A DNA stretch of 64,000 nt from contig JAUYQP010000032.1 in assembly GCA_030697205.1 (NCBI GenBank), positions 97,335 through 161,334 of the forward strand, in the 5' to 3' direction. Numbering within the stretch: position 1 is the first letter of the stretch; each line of letters opens with the position of its first letter. Below, piece after piece: positions 47,224-57,785 of the stretch. The stretch comes from Mycobacteriales bacterium (lineage in GTDB: Bacteria > Actinomycetota > Actinomycetes > Mycobacteriales > SCTD01). Both the position numbers and the translations under genes were made by a program. Below the pieces are notes generated by a model. It ran no database searches, was not told the origin of the DNA, and saw nothing but the letters and a program-made list of their open reading frames with translations.

Positions 47224-48006
47224 ATGGAGGACATGAACACCTCCTCCCGCATGCCCGTGGTCTTCGTCGGCCACGGCACACCGATGAACGCCCTCGGCGG
47301 CCCCAACGCCCAGGTCTGGCGCGACGTCGCCGCCGACCTGCCTCGTCCCAAGGCGATCCTGGCGATTTCCGCCCACTGGGGTCTGAGCGAGACCGCGGTG
47401 ACCGCCATGGCCGCGCCCAAGACCATCCACGACTTCGGCGGCTTCCCGCAGGCCCTGTTCGACATGCGATATCCCGCGCCCGGCGACGCCGCCCTGGCCG
47501 CCCGCGCCGCCGAGCTGCTGGCGCCCCTGGCTGTGCGCGCCGACCAGGACTGGGGCCTCGACCACGGGGCATGGTCAGTGCTGGCCCACATGTACCCCGA
47601 CGCCGACGTCCCCGTCGTGCAACTGGCCATGGACCTCAGCCAGCCCATGTCGGCCCACTACGATGTCGGCAAACGTCTGGCGCCCCTGCGCGATGAAGGG
47701 GTGCTGATCCTGGGGTCTGGCGACGTGGTCCATAACCTGCGCGCCGCCGTTCGCGCGGAGAACGCCGCGCCGCTGGCCTGGGCCCAGCGTTTCCACGACG
47801 TGGTGCGCGGACGGCTCTCGGCCGGGGACCACGCCGCCCTGATAGACCCCAGAGGCCTCGGCCCGGAGGCCGAGATGGCCATCGACGAGCACTATCTGCC
47901 GCTGCTCTACGTCCTGGGGGCAAGCGAGCCCGGCGAGCCGGTCACCCTCTTCAACGACCACATCGACCTGGGCGCGATCAGCATGCTGGGCGCGAAGATC
48001 GGCTAG
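47224..48006 (+). CDS. ygiD: 4,5-DOPA dioxygenase extradiol (LigB-type)
   Basis: Ring-opening dioxygenase homologue, 260 residues. MPVVFVGHGTPMNALGG and ILAISAHWGLSE carry metal-ligand His residues of the LigB fold; DHGAWSVLAHMYPDADVPVVQLAMD and GSGDVVHNLR are the other conserved blocks of the YgiD group. In bacteria the natural substrate is uncertain although DOPA cleavage is known. It overlaps the convergent RTX gene by 4 bases. ATG 47224 is used; ATG 47233 is another possible start. Confidence 0.92.
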   Translation: MEDMNTSSRMPVVFVGHGTPMNALGGPNAQVWRDVAADLPRPKAILAISAHWGLSETAVTAMAAPKTIHDFGGFPQALFDMRYPAPGDAALAARAAELLAPLAVRADQDWGLDHGAWSVLAHMYPDADVPVVQLAMDLSQPMSAHYDVGKRLAPLRDEGVLILGSGDVVHNLRAAVRAENAAPLAWAQRFHDVVRGRLSAGDHAALIDPRGLGPEAEMAIDEHYLPLLYVLGASEPGEPVTLFNDHIDLGAISMLGAKIG

Positions 48007-49766
48007 AGGGCGCTGATCCAACCGGCCGGCAGGCTGGAGGCCGTGACGCCCACCAGCACCATTCGGTCGCCGCTCCCCAAGTCCACAACCGTGTCGGCCC
48101 CGACCTGCGAGACGCTATAGGCGCCGTAGTCCACCACCACGCGGTCGCCCTGAGCGTAGCTGAAGTCGGTCACCCGATCGAGGCCGCCGCCGGTGAAGAT
48201 GTGGAAGACATCCGCCCCGGCCCCGCCGGCCACGGTGTCGTCGCCCCGGTCGCCCCAGATCCAGTCGTCGCCCGCGCCAGCGTCGAGGCTGTCATTGCCC
48301 TGCCCGCCCCGCACCCAGTCGAAGCCGTCGCCGCCGAACTGGGTGTCATCGCCCAGATTGCCATAGACGATGTCCCCGCCGGCGTCGCCGTACAGCATGT
48401 CATCGTCCCTGCCGCCGACGACCCAGTCGTCACCCTCGTTTCCATGGACGGTGTCATTTCCCATGTTGCCGTTGAGGTCATCAAAGTCGCGGCCGCCGGC
48501 CAGGGAGTCAGCGCCCTCATCCCCGCGCAGGTAGTTATCGCCTGCGCCGCCATCGAGCGTGTCCGCCCCAGTCCTACCACCGATATGGTCGGCCCCATCG
48601 CTGCCGGAGATGTGGTCTCCGAAACTGCCGCCCATCAGCGTGTCAGCGTTGCGGCTCCCCAGCAGGCGCTCGAAGTTCTGGGCGTGCGGATTCGAATACG
48701 GATTGGAGAGCGTGAAATCGAAATTGAGGGCGGACGGGCTGGACAGGAAGGACAGCAAATCCGATCCGGCGCCGCCATCGAGCTGGTCCGCGCCACCACC
48801 GCCGTCCAGCGTGTCGTCACCCTCGTCACCAAACAGGGTCTCGCCGGCCGCGCCCCCTGTGAGCAGATCGTCACCCAGGCGACCATGCACCGCGCCTGTG
48901 ACGGTTCCGCCCGTCCCGTCGTAGGTGTCGTTTCGAGGTCCGAAGTCCACCGCGCCAACAACACGGCCACTGTTGCGGAAAATCTCGCGACCGCCGCGAT
49001 CGGAGTAAAGACCAAGGTCCACGGAGCCCGTCATTGTTCCGGAATTTAGAAACAGATAATCTCGGTCGCTACTTTGATTGAGGGTATAGATTCTCAGAGC
49101 ATAGTCGCCCTGAATCGTGCCGCTATTGGTGAAAGTTCCAGTGCCACCATATGCCACACCAATACTGTCGACGCCCGTCTGCGTACTTTGAGCGCGGATG
49201 GTTCCCGTATTTACGAAGACAAAGTCATCGGCAAAACTGCCAACACTAATTCCTACAGGTCCGCGAAATCCACCAGAAGTTGCTTCGATAACGCCCGAAT
49301 TAAACACTGGCGAGCCGTTTGCAATTGAGACGCCAATCGCCTGATCCCCAGCCACAACTCGGATCGTGCCGGTATTTTCAAAATTGGGATTGGACATCGA
49401 ACTGATGTCGATACCCATGGCCTGCTGTTTGGCCGCCACATCGACGACGCCATTGTTGATAATGCGAGGAGACCAATCGGGGGACCAGATGCCGGAGGCC
49501 CACCCGCTTGGCGTCGTGGAATGGACGGAAAGGACGCCACCTTGTTCGATGGTGGTGACGGCCGGGGGCGTCTGCAGGGCGCCAACGCCGAAATAGACAC
49601 CGATAACCCGAAATGCGGTGTCCGCTGTGAGCGACACGCTGCCTGCGATATTCAGGGACGGAAATGCTGGGGAGGTCCATTTCTGGACTTCAATCGCATT
49701 CTCGTTCCGAAACGTCAGAAACGCCCCCGGCGCCACCCGATAGTTGGACGTAATTGTAGTTGTCAA
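48003..49766 (-). CDS. secreted RTX calcium-binding protein with beta-helix passenger
   Basis: A 587-residue protein without a signal peptide, expected to leave the cell by a type I system. It starts at a TTG preceded by GGGGAAGCC. The N-terminal 280 residues contain repeated N-(S/T)-G-(T/V)-I turns (FENTGTIRV, FNSGVIEA, FVNTGTIRA, FTNSGTIQG, FLNSGTMTG), the rung pattern of autotransporter-like beta-helices. Residues 290-530 hold about a dozen GGxGxDxL/ GNxGxD nonapeptides that bind Ca2+. The C-terminus (VFHIFTGGGLDRVTDFSYAQ) is the usual type I secretion end domain. Its 5' half is richer in A/T than neighbours. Function on the surface or in the medium is unknown. Confidence 0.9.
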   Translation of the reverse strand: MTTTITSNYRVAPGAFLTFRNENAIEVQKWTSPAFPSLNIAGSVSLTADTAFRVIGVYFGVGALQTPPAVTTIEQGGVLSVHSTTPSGWASGIWSPDWSPRIINNGVVDVAAKQQAMGIDISSMSNPNFENTGTIRVVAGDQAIGVSIANGSPVFNSGVIEATSGGFRGPVGISVGSFADDFVFVNTGTIRAQSTQTGVDSIGVAYGGTGTFTNSGTIQGDYALRIYTLNQSSDRDYLFLNSGTMTGSVDLGLYSDRGGREIFRNSGRVVGAVDFGPRNDTYDGTGGTVTGAVHGRLGDDLLTGGAAGETLFGDEGDDTLDGGGGADQLDGGAGSDLLSFLSSPSALNFDFTLSNPYSNPHAQNFERLLGSRNADTLMGGSFGDHISGSDGADHIGGRTGADTLDGGAGDNYLRGDEGADSLAGGRDFDDLNGNMGNDTVHGNEGDDWVVGGRDDDMLYGDAGGDIVYGNLGDDTQFGGDGFDWVRGGQGNDSLDAGAGDDWIWGDRGDDTVAGGAGADVFHIFTGGGLDRVTDFSYAQGDRVVVDYGAYSVSQVGADTVVDLGSGDRMVLVGVTASSLPAGWISAL

Positions 49767-49889
49767 AAGGCTTCCCCATCACAAAGGGGCACGACCACTC
49801 ATCAACTCTTCATGGCGCAGCCGCCGCTCAAGAATAGACTTCCGCCCCATGCTCGACAGGTTGCCAGAACCACCCGCCTAGCGCGAGCA

Positions 49890-51557
<1,668 letters not shown>

Positions 51558-51776
51558 GGGGCGTCCGCGCTCGCTCTTCGAAAGAGGGGAATTCGGGTGC
51601 GGAGATAGCGGTCGGGGGCGTCTTGCGCAATGTCGGCGCGGTGGAACCCGAGAAACGGCGAGCGACGATCCCTCAGGACCAGCGTTGCAGTAGGCGACAT
51701 CGGCGTCTCTCATCTTGCTTCCGCCGCTAGAAGCGGCCGGAAGACCGAGGGCCGCGCGCACCTGGCGGCGCTGACG

Positions 51777-51802
51777 GGAACAACTTCCCGCGCCCATGCG
51801 TA
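51777..51802 (+). promoter_or_regulatory. EcfG-type general stress promoter candidate for csbD
   Basis: GGAAC at 51777-51781, 17-base spacer, CGTA at 51799-51802, against the alphaproteobacterial EcfG consensus GGAAC-N16/17-CGTT. It lies 52 bases upstream of the CsbD gene, whose family is typically under general stress control. The rest of the 297-base gap shows nothing else recognisable. Confidence 0.5.
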
Positions 51803-51854
51803 GAGAGGGCGACGGGCGTTCCCCCGCCCCGCCGCAATCAGTCAGGAGATCGCC

Positions 51855-52037
51855 ATGCACAAGGACATCGCCAAGGGCGCCGCCAAGGACGCCTCCGGTT
51901 CCATCAAACAAGCCGCCGGCAAGCTGACCGGCAACGAACGCTTGGAGGCCGAGGGCGCCGGCGAACGCGCCGCCGGCAAGATTCAAAAGGGCGTCGGTAA
52001 CCTCAAGGACGCCGCCCGCGACGTCTTGAAGAAGTAG
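51855..52037 (+). CDS. CsbD family stress protein
   Basis: A 60-residue, highly charged helical protein ([34 protein letters not shown]) of the CsbD family, which is strongly induced by general stress but has no defined activity. The family repeat KGxAxxxxGxxKxxxGK appears twice. AGGAGATCGCC precedes the ATG. It has its own EcfG-like promoter and a downstream hairpin. Confidence 0.9.
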   Translation: MHKDIAKGAAKDASGSIKQAAGKLTGNERLEAEGAGERAAGKIQKGVGNLKDAARDVLKK

Positions 52038-52103
52038 GCCGACAACCCAATTTAAAGACAGGTTTCGCTCCCCCTCCCCCCAGGATCGGCGGAACCGCAG
52101 GCA

Positions 52104-52130
52104 GGGCCGCGTTCGATGAGAGCGCGGCCC
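52104..52130 (+). terminator. hairpin after csbD
   Basis: GGGCCGCG and CGCGGCCC form a perfect 8-bp stem around 11 bases, 66 bases past the csbD stop. No T-run follows, so the terminator call is tentative. Confidence 0.4.
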
Positions 52131-52135
52131 TCGTC

Positions 52136-52774
52136 GTGTCTGGTCAACCGCCAACCGGCGCGGTGCTGGTGGAGGTCACGCTCCCCGAGGGCAGGGTGAT
52201 CGTCGACCTGGAGGACCTGGTGCTGAGGGTCGAGTTCAAGGCGGGCGTGAACGCCTACCTCGCCTCCACCGCGCCCGCCCAGGTCAAGACCCGCACCCTG
52301 GCCGACCTAATCGCCTTCAATGCCGCCGAGCCCCGTGAAACCGCACTGTTCGGCCAGGAAACCTTTCTGGAAGCCCAGGCGTCGCCCGGCCTGGACGACC
52401 CGGCCTATCTGAAGGCCAAGGCCGACGCCAAGCGGCTGGCGGGTCGCCAGGGCATCGACAAGCTGCTGAGCGACGCCAGGGTCGAGGTGCTGGTGGCGGA
52501 AAGTGGCGGACCCACCTCGGTGGTGGAGCGTATCAACGGGGGCCGGTGGCTGGGCTCACCCTCCACCCTGCCCGCCGTAGCGGGCTATCCGCACCTTACC
52601 TTGCCCATGGGCTTGGTGGAGGGCCTGCCGGTGGGGCTTTCCTTCATGGGAACCGCCTGGTCAGAGGCCCGGCTGCTCTCCCTGGGCTACGCCTTTGAAC
52701 AGGCGACCAAGGCGCGGCGCGCCCCGACCTTCCCCGCCACGGTCAACGGCTCGCCAGCCTTCGATCTTCAATAG
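52136..52774 (+). pseudogene. C-terminal remnant of an amidase-signature enzyme
   Basis: A 212-residue frame matching the last third of amidase-signature family proteins: VEFKAGVNAYLAS, TLADLIAFNAAEPRETALFG, LPAVAGYPHLTLPMGLVEGL and PVGLSFMGTAWSEARLL. The catalytic Lys-Ser-Ser part, normally about 300 residues upstream, is absent; the sequence before the GTG at 52136 is the csbD gene and a hairpin. There is no clear ribosome site. The gene has therefore lost its 5' two thirds and is very likely inactive. Its last 7 bases overlap the convergent beta-helix gene. Confidence 0.8.
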
Positions 52775-54237
52775 CCTGGCCCGCCCATCAGCGGTGGCGC
52801 GTTCGGATAGCCCCCCGAAGGATAGGCCGGCGGCGGCGGCGGCGGGCGGCCGAACCTGGACTTGCGCCGCGGGATCGGCGGCCAGGCGGTTGGGGCGCCA
52901 TCGCGAGCGTAGCCGCGTTCGTAGCCGTCGACCTCCCAGCCATAGCGGCCTGACGCGTCGAAGCCGCTTTCGTCGGTGATCGCCCTGGGCGCCTCGATCA
53001 TCGGCCGGCAATAGGCCCCGGGGGGCATGCGGTAGTCGCAACCTTGCGGGGAATAGACATAGTTGGGCTCGGTGATCGGCTCAACGCCGCGCTCATAGTT
53101 CACACCGGCGCCGATGAAGCGATTGCCCGCGACCTCGGGGCGGCCGCCGGCGAAGTAGGCGCCGTACTCATCGGCGGCGATGGCGTTCTGGCGCACGCGC
53201 ACCTTGCCGTAGTCCGACAGCACGCCGCGGCGCACGCGAATGATACGGTTGCGGGTCAGCTCCACCTCGGCGCCCCGGTCGACATAGACCCCGGTGATCC
53301 AGTTGCGAATGACGCTGTTGGCGATCAGCAGGCTTCCGGCGCCGCTGCGCTGGTCACGCACCGTGATGGCCGTCGAACCCGGCAGGCCGGGTCCCGGAGA
53401 GGTCACCCCCACCTGCACCAGCCGGCTCTGACCAGGGGCGGGCGTGATGTCCAGGCCACGCACGTCGGCGCTGATTTTGGACTGCAGAATGTCCACCGCC
53501 GCGCCGTCGGCCAGGATGGCGGCGTCATTGGTGCGCGCCTCGACGACGCTGTTGCGCATGATCAGGCTGCCGCCCTGGACGAAGATCGCCGAGGCGTCGC
53601 CCTGGTAGCGGACCGACGAGCGGATCAGGGCCACGTCTGCGTCCTGCGCCTCGATACAGGCGCTGCGGCCGCCCTGGTTGGCCTCGATCACCAGGTCGCG
53701 GATCTCCACGCCCTTCACGCCAGGCGCGATCCGGATGCAGGGGGCCCCATCGGGCGGGCTCAGCTTGGCGACGCCGGAGCCGACATTGCCGAAGGCGGGC
53801 GGTCCCTCGCCGGCGATGATCACCGGGTGATCGATCTCCAGGGTCTCGCGGCAAACGCCGCCGCGCGAGCGGATGTAGAGCACCCCGTTGTCGGCGAGGT
53901 TGTAGATGGCGTCGGCCAGCTGCGAACCGCCGCCCCTGCCGTCAGCGCAGTCGACGGTGATGGAGTCCAGATAGAGCGGTCGACGGCTGCCGCCGGCGCC
54001 AGGATAGCCGGAGCCATGGCCGTAGCCGTGGCCGCCTTGGCCGCGCCGGGGCTTCCAGGCGCTGGGGCGGTAGGTGTGGCGCAGCGGCGGCGCCAGCAGG
54101 ATGCCGAAGTTCGGCCGGATCTGCTGATCGATCTTGGCGTCCGGCAGGGCCTGGGCCTCGCCAGCCACACCCAGGCAGAGGACGCAGGCTGCGGCGGCGC
54201 CAAGGCCCGCCAGGCGGCGAAGGGCGGTTGCGATCAC
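52768..54237 (-). CDS. exported right-handed parallel beta-helix protein
   Basis: A 489-residue secreted protein: signal peptide to about residue 31 (ending GEAQA), a Gly/Pro/His-rich linker (GGHGYGHGSGYPGAGG), then a beta-helix of about 300 residues with rungs such as GVEIRDLVIEANQGG, ADVALIRSSVRYQG, GSLIMRNSVVEART and AEVELTRNRIIRVRRG. Such folds usually bind or cleave polysaccharide, but catalytic residues are not evident. The C-terminus is Pro/Gly/Tyr-rich (FGRPPPPPPAYPSGGYPNAP) and may be disordered. It overlaps the Sel1-lipoprotein gene upstream by 4 bases, so the two are co-expressed and probably act together. Confidence 0.82.
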   Translation of the reverse strand: MIATALRRLAGLGAAAACVLCLGVAGEAQALPDAKIDQQIRPNFGILLAPPLRHTYRPSAWKPRRGQGGHGYGHGSGYPGAGGSRRPLYLDSITVDCADGRGGGSQLADAIYNLADNGVLYIRSRGGVCRETLEIDHPVIIAGEGPPAFGNVGSGVAKLSPPDGAPCIRIAPGVKGVEIRDLVIEANQGGRSACIEAQDADVALIRSSVRYQGDASAIFVQGGSLIMRNSVVEARTNDAAILADGAAVDILQSKISADVRGLDITPAPGQSRLVQVGVTSPGPGLPGSTAITVRDQRSGAGSLLIANSVIRNWITGVYVDRGAEVELTRNRIIRVRRGVLSDYGKVRVRQNAIAADEYGAYFAGGRPEVAGNRFIGAGVNYERGVEPITEPNYVYSPQGCDYRMPPGAYCRPMIEAPRAITDESGFDASGRYGWEVDGYERGYARDGAPTAWPPIPRRKSRFGRPPPPPPAYPSGGYPNAPPLMGGPGY

Positions 54238-55697
54238 CGATAGGTTCCTTCTGTGGGACGGCGCGGCGTGCGCGCTACCTGGGCCAGCACCTCGCGCAGG
54301 CGCTGGGCCGACGGCTTGAAGCCCGCGAGGGCGGCGTCGATCTGGTAGGAGACGGCCGCGGCCTTGTCCTGGTCGGCCACGCCGGAGACCCCAAGCGAGA
54401 AATAGGTCGACATGGCGTACTTGGCCTCGGCGCTACCCTGCCGGTCAGCCTCCGCGAACCAGTGGAAGGCGCGCGCATAGTCCCGCGCCACACCCACGCC
54501 CTCGGCGTACATGACGGCCAGGGCCAGCTGTGACCGCGACGATCCGTTCACCGCCGCGTACTGGATGGCGCGCACCTTTTCCTGCGGGGTGAACACCCCG
54601 GTGGTGGGACGTCCCAGCATGGCTTGGAAGGTCTGGACATCGCCGGGCGAAATCTGGCTCAGAGACCCGACCGGTTGCGGGATCACCTGCAGATAGGCCA
54701 GGGCCGCGCCCACGTGCTGGAAGGGCAGCTCATCGATACGAGCCAGGGCCACGCCCTCGGCCTCGCCCAGGGTGGCCGCCTCGTCGGAATGGGGCACACC
54801 GCTGTCAGGCGCCTGGGGCGGATAGAACTCGTAAGGGGGCACCCAGCGCCGCGCCTTGGCCTCGGCGTCGGATCCCAGGGAGGCGCGCTCGGCCGAAGAC
54901 CTCTCGAAGTCCTTCAGCATCACATAGCCCGCGACGTCGCCGTCCTGGGCGGCGAGGTAGTTGTACAGATAGACGTCGACGTCGTTGCGGGTGAACAGGG
55001 TCGCAGCGGCCGGCGGCTTGACCTGGTTCAGGTCGCGGGCGTCCACCGGCGAGCCATCGGACGGATCGCCGAACGGACCGAAGGCGGCGTCGTGCAGGCG
55101 CGCCAGGGTGCGGAAGCCTGCGGCGCCCTGGCTGGAAAGCACATAGATCACTCGGTCACGCACCTGCTGGCGCTCGTCGGAACTCATGCGGTCGAGCATG
55201 CGGTCGAGGGCCAGATAGGCGCCCCGGCGTTCCGCCGCGCGGCAGTCGTTGAGCTTGTTGCCCGCGCCGCCACGGCTGCCCTTCTTGGGATCGACGCCGG
55301 CGACGATCGGCGCATAGCCGTCGGGGTTGGACAGCGCCATCTCGTACCAGACGGCGGACTCCACCGGATCGGCCAGGTTCTTCTCCTGGGCGTCACGGCC
55401 GGAATAGCGCCGGGCCAGGTCGATCTGCGCGAAGAAATCCCCCTGGAACCCCTGACGCCGGAGGGCGCGGATCTCCTGTTCCTGGGCGTTGAATTGCGGC
55501 TGCACGCCGATAGCCGCCTGGGGGCGCGGGCAGGCTGGCCCGCCCACGGCGTAGCCGCCGCTTCGGCCGCCGCCGCCAGGACTGTCCTTGGGCTGGCAGC
55601 CGCCGCTGAGCGGGATGATGGCGGCCAGGACCGCTAAGGTCAGGCCCGCCCGGGCGACGCGACGCATGCCGAGGGCTGCTTCATGGAAAATGGCCAT
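54234..55697 (-). CDS. Sel1-repeat lipoprotein
   Basis: A 487-residue exported lipoprotein (lipobox LSGGC, Cys34). After a Gly-rich linker come Sel1-like helical repeats, clearest at the C-terminus (AAVNGSSRSQLALAVMYAEG, GVARDYARAFHWFAEADRQG, SAEAKYAMSTYFSLGVSG) with a peptidoglycan-binding-like stretch before them (ISPGDVQTFQAMLGRPTTGV). Sel1 proteins are scaffolds for envelope complexes. The ATG at 55697 has AGGGGGAG just upstream. It is paired with the beta-helix gene (4-bp overlap) and diverges from the vWA gene across an AT-rich, poly-C containing promoter region. Confidence 0.8.
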   Translation of the reverse strand: MAIFHEAALGMRRVARAGLTLAVLAAIIPLSGGCQPKDSPGGGGRSGGYAVGGPACPRPQAAIGVQPQFNAQEQEIRALRRQGFQGDFFAQIDLARRYSGRDAQEKNLADPVESAVWYEMALSNPDGYAPIVAGVDPKKGSRGGAGNKLNDCRAAERRGAYLALDRMLDRMSSDERQQVRDRVIYVLSSQGAAGFRTLARLHDAAFGPFGDPSDGSPVDARDLNQVKPPAAATLFTRNDVDVYLYNYLAAQDGDVAGYVMLKDFERSSAERASLGSDAEAKARRWVPPYEFYPPQAPDSGVPHSDEAATLGEAEGVALARIDELPFQHVGAALAYLQVIPQPVGSLSQISPGDVQTFQAMLGRPTTGVFTPQEKVRAIQYAAVNGSSRSQLALAVMYAEGVGVARDYARAFHWFAEADRQGSAEAKYAMSTYFSLGVSGVADQDKAAAVSYQIDAALAGFKPSAQRLREVLAQVARTPRRPTEGTYR

Positions 55698-55747
55698 GTG
55701 CTCCCCCTTAAGCGTTAACCATAGTTGAACTGTCCACTAGCGTCTTG

Positions 55748-55758
55748 CCCCCCCCCCC
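55748..55758. repeat. run of 11 C in a divergent promoter region
   Basis: An uninterrupted C11 tract (G11 on the other strand) in the 217-base gap between the Sel1-lipoprotein and vWA genes. It is 51 bases upstream of the lipoprotein start. Tracts of this length are prone to slippage and to sequencing error. Confidence 0.85.
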
Positions 55759-55914
55759 TGTCAAGCTTGGGACGGTGACGTTTCAAACTGTTAAGACTCG
55801 CCTGAATGGCGAGTGAACAACGCCGCCTCCGCCAGGCCGTCAGTTCGTCGCGTTTTCGCCGCAGATGGCGCGCCAAGCTGCGCCTTGAGGGACTTATTCG
55901 GAGCGCTGAGAACG

Positions 55915-57684
55915 ATGGCCGCTGCACGGAACTTAAGTCGCGTCTCGCTTTGCTTGCTTACAGTTTTGGCGTCCGGAGTGGCGCCCGCCGCTCCGATGGC
56001 CGCCCCGGCGATTCGAGACGGGGCGCCCACACCTGCCGCCTGCGAGGCCCTGGGCTTCCCCAAGGCCGATGATCGGCGTGATTCTTACAGTCGACGCGGC
56101 CGCATTGGCGGCGGCGTGATGTACGCACCCTCGATGGCCATGGCGCCGCCCCCGCCGCCCCCGCCCACGCCCTATCCGGCCGCCAGGGCCGCTCCTATGC
56201 AGGAGATGTTGCCCGCCGCCGTCTATCGGCCCGGCCCCATGCCTGGCGAGGTCAATACCGAACGCTACCCCAACGCCCAGGCCAACCCGATCAAGCAGAC
56301 GGCCCAGGAGCCGGTCTCCACCTTCTCGGTGGATGTGGACACCGCCGCCTACGCCAACGTCCGTCGGTTCCTGAATGACGGCCAGAGCCCGCCCCGTCAC
56401 GCGGTGCGGGTCGAGGAACTGATCAACTATTTCGACTATGGCTACGCAAAGCCCACCGACGCCCAGGTCCCCTTCAAACCCTTCGTCGCGGTGACCCCCT
56501 CCCCCTGGTCGACCGACCGCCAGATCGTCCACATCGGCCTGCAGGGCTACGACATCCCTCGCGCCCAGGAGCCGCCGCTCAACCTGGTGTTCCTGATCGA
56601 CACGTCCGGCTCCATGTCGGCCGAGAACAAGCTGCCCCTGGCGCGGAAGGCCCTGAACCTGCTGGTGGACCAGCTCCGCCCCCAGGACCGGGTCTCCATG
56701 GTGGCCTATGCTGGCTCGGCGGGGGCTGTGCTGGCCCCGACCAGCGGGCGGGAGAAGCTGAAGATGCGCTGCGCGCTCGGCGCCCTGGAATCCGGGGGTT
56801 CCACCGCCGGCGGCCAAGGCTTGGCCCTGGCCTATGACCTGGCGGTGCAGAACTTCGACGCCAAGGCGGTCAACCGGGTGATCCTGATGACTGACGGCGA
56901 CTTCAATGTCGGCGTCGCCGACCCCGCCAAGCTCACCGACTTCGTCGCCGCCAAGCGCAAGAGCGGGGTCTACCTCTCTGTCTACGGTCTGGGCCAGGGC
57001 AACTACAACGACACCCTGATGCAGGCCCTGGCTCAGAACGGCAACGGGACCGCCGGCTACATCGACACCCTGAACGAGGCGCGCAAGAGTTTCCGCGACG
57101 ACTTCTCCGGCTCGCTGTTCCCCATCGCCGACGACGTGAAGATTCAGGTGGAGTTCAACCCCAGGGCGGTCAGCGAGTACCGGCTGATCGGCTACGAGAC
57201 CCGGCTGTTGAACCGCGAGGACTTCAACAATGACCGAGTGGACGCCGGCGAGGTGGGCTCCGGCACGTCGGTCACCGCGCTCTATGAGGTGACGCCGGCC
57301 GGGGCCCGGCCTTCCAGCGACCCCCTTCGCTACGGCGCCTCGGGGCCTCGCGCCGCGTCCGGTGGCGAGATCGCCTTCCTGAAAGTCCGCTACAAGCTGC
57401 CGGGCGGTCAGACCTCCAGACTGATCGAACGGCCGATCGGCGTCGGCGACACCTATGCTCGGGTTCTCGACGCGCCCGAGGCGACCCGCTGGGCGCTCGC
57501 CGTCGCCGGGTTTGGCCAGAAGCTGCGCGGCGATCCCTGGCTGTCGCCCGACTTCGGCTGGAAGGCGGTGGGCGACCTGGCCCAGACCGCCCGTGGGTCA
57601 GACCCCTACGGCCTGAGAGCGGAGTTCGTGCAATTGGCGCGCGCCGCCGGGGAGACAAAAACCGTCAACGAATCGGGAAACTAA
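55915..57684 (+). CDS. exported von Willebrand factor A domain protein (YfbK-like)
   Basis: A 589-residue protein with a signal peptide (MAAARNLSRVSLCLLTVLAS GVAPAA), a Pro-rich linker (MAPPPPPPPTPYP), a conserved pre-domain (TFSVDVDTAAYANVRRFLND, HAVRVEELINYFDY) and a vWA domain whose MIDAS is VFLIDTSGSMS near residue 228 with the later VILMTDGDFNVG. The C-terminal part (DVKIQVEFNPRAVSEYRLIGYE, EIAFLKVRYKLPGG) matches the YfbK family. A longer frame from ATG 55813 lacks a signal peptide and overlaps the promoter gap, so ATG 55915 is preferred. Role: metal-dependent adhesion or assembly at the envelope; specifics unknown. Confidence 0.88.
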   Translation: MAAARNLSRVSLCLLTVLASGVAPAAPMAAPAIRDGAPTPAACEALGFPKADDRRDSYSRRGRIGGGVMYAPSMAMAPPPPPPPTPYPAARAAPMQEMLPAAVYRPGPMPGEVNTERYPNAQANPIKQTAQEPVSTFSVDVDTAAYANVRRFLNDGQSPPRHAVRVEELINYFDYGYAKPTDAQVPFKPFVAVTPSPWSTDRQIVHIGLQGYDIPRAQEPPLNLVFLIDTSGSMSAENKLPLARKALNLLVDQLRPQDRVSMVAYAGSAGAVLAPTSGREKLKMRCALGALESGGSTAGGQGLALAYDLAVQNFDAKAVNRVILMTDGDFNVGVADPAKLTDFVAAKRKSGVYLSVYGLGQGNYNDTLMQALAQNGNGTAGYIDTLNEARKSFRDDFSGSLFPIADDVKIQVEFNPRAVSEYRLIGYETRLLNREDFNNDRVDAGEVGSGTSVTALYEVTPAGARPSSDPLRYGASGPRAASGGEIAFLKVRYKLPGGQTSRLIERPIGVGDTYARVLDAPEATRWALAVAGFGQKLRGDPWLSPDFGWKAVGDLAQTARGSDPYGLRAEFVQLARAAGETKTVNESGN

Positions 57685-57785
57685 GACGGCCGCACTGAGT
57701 TCGTCCTTCGACACCGGCGCGGCCGCAACAAACAGTCGCGCCGTTCGTTGCCTGACGAGAACCACCTCAAGACAAGGGCGCTCGC

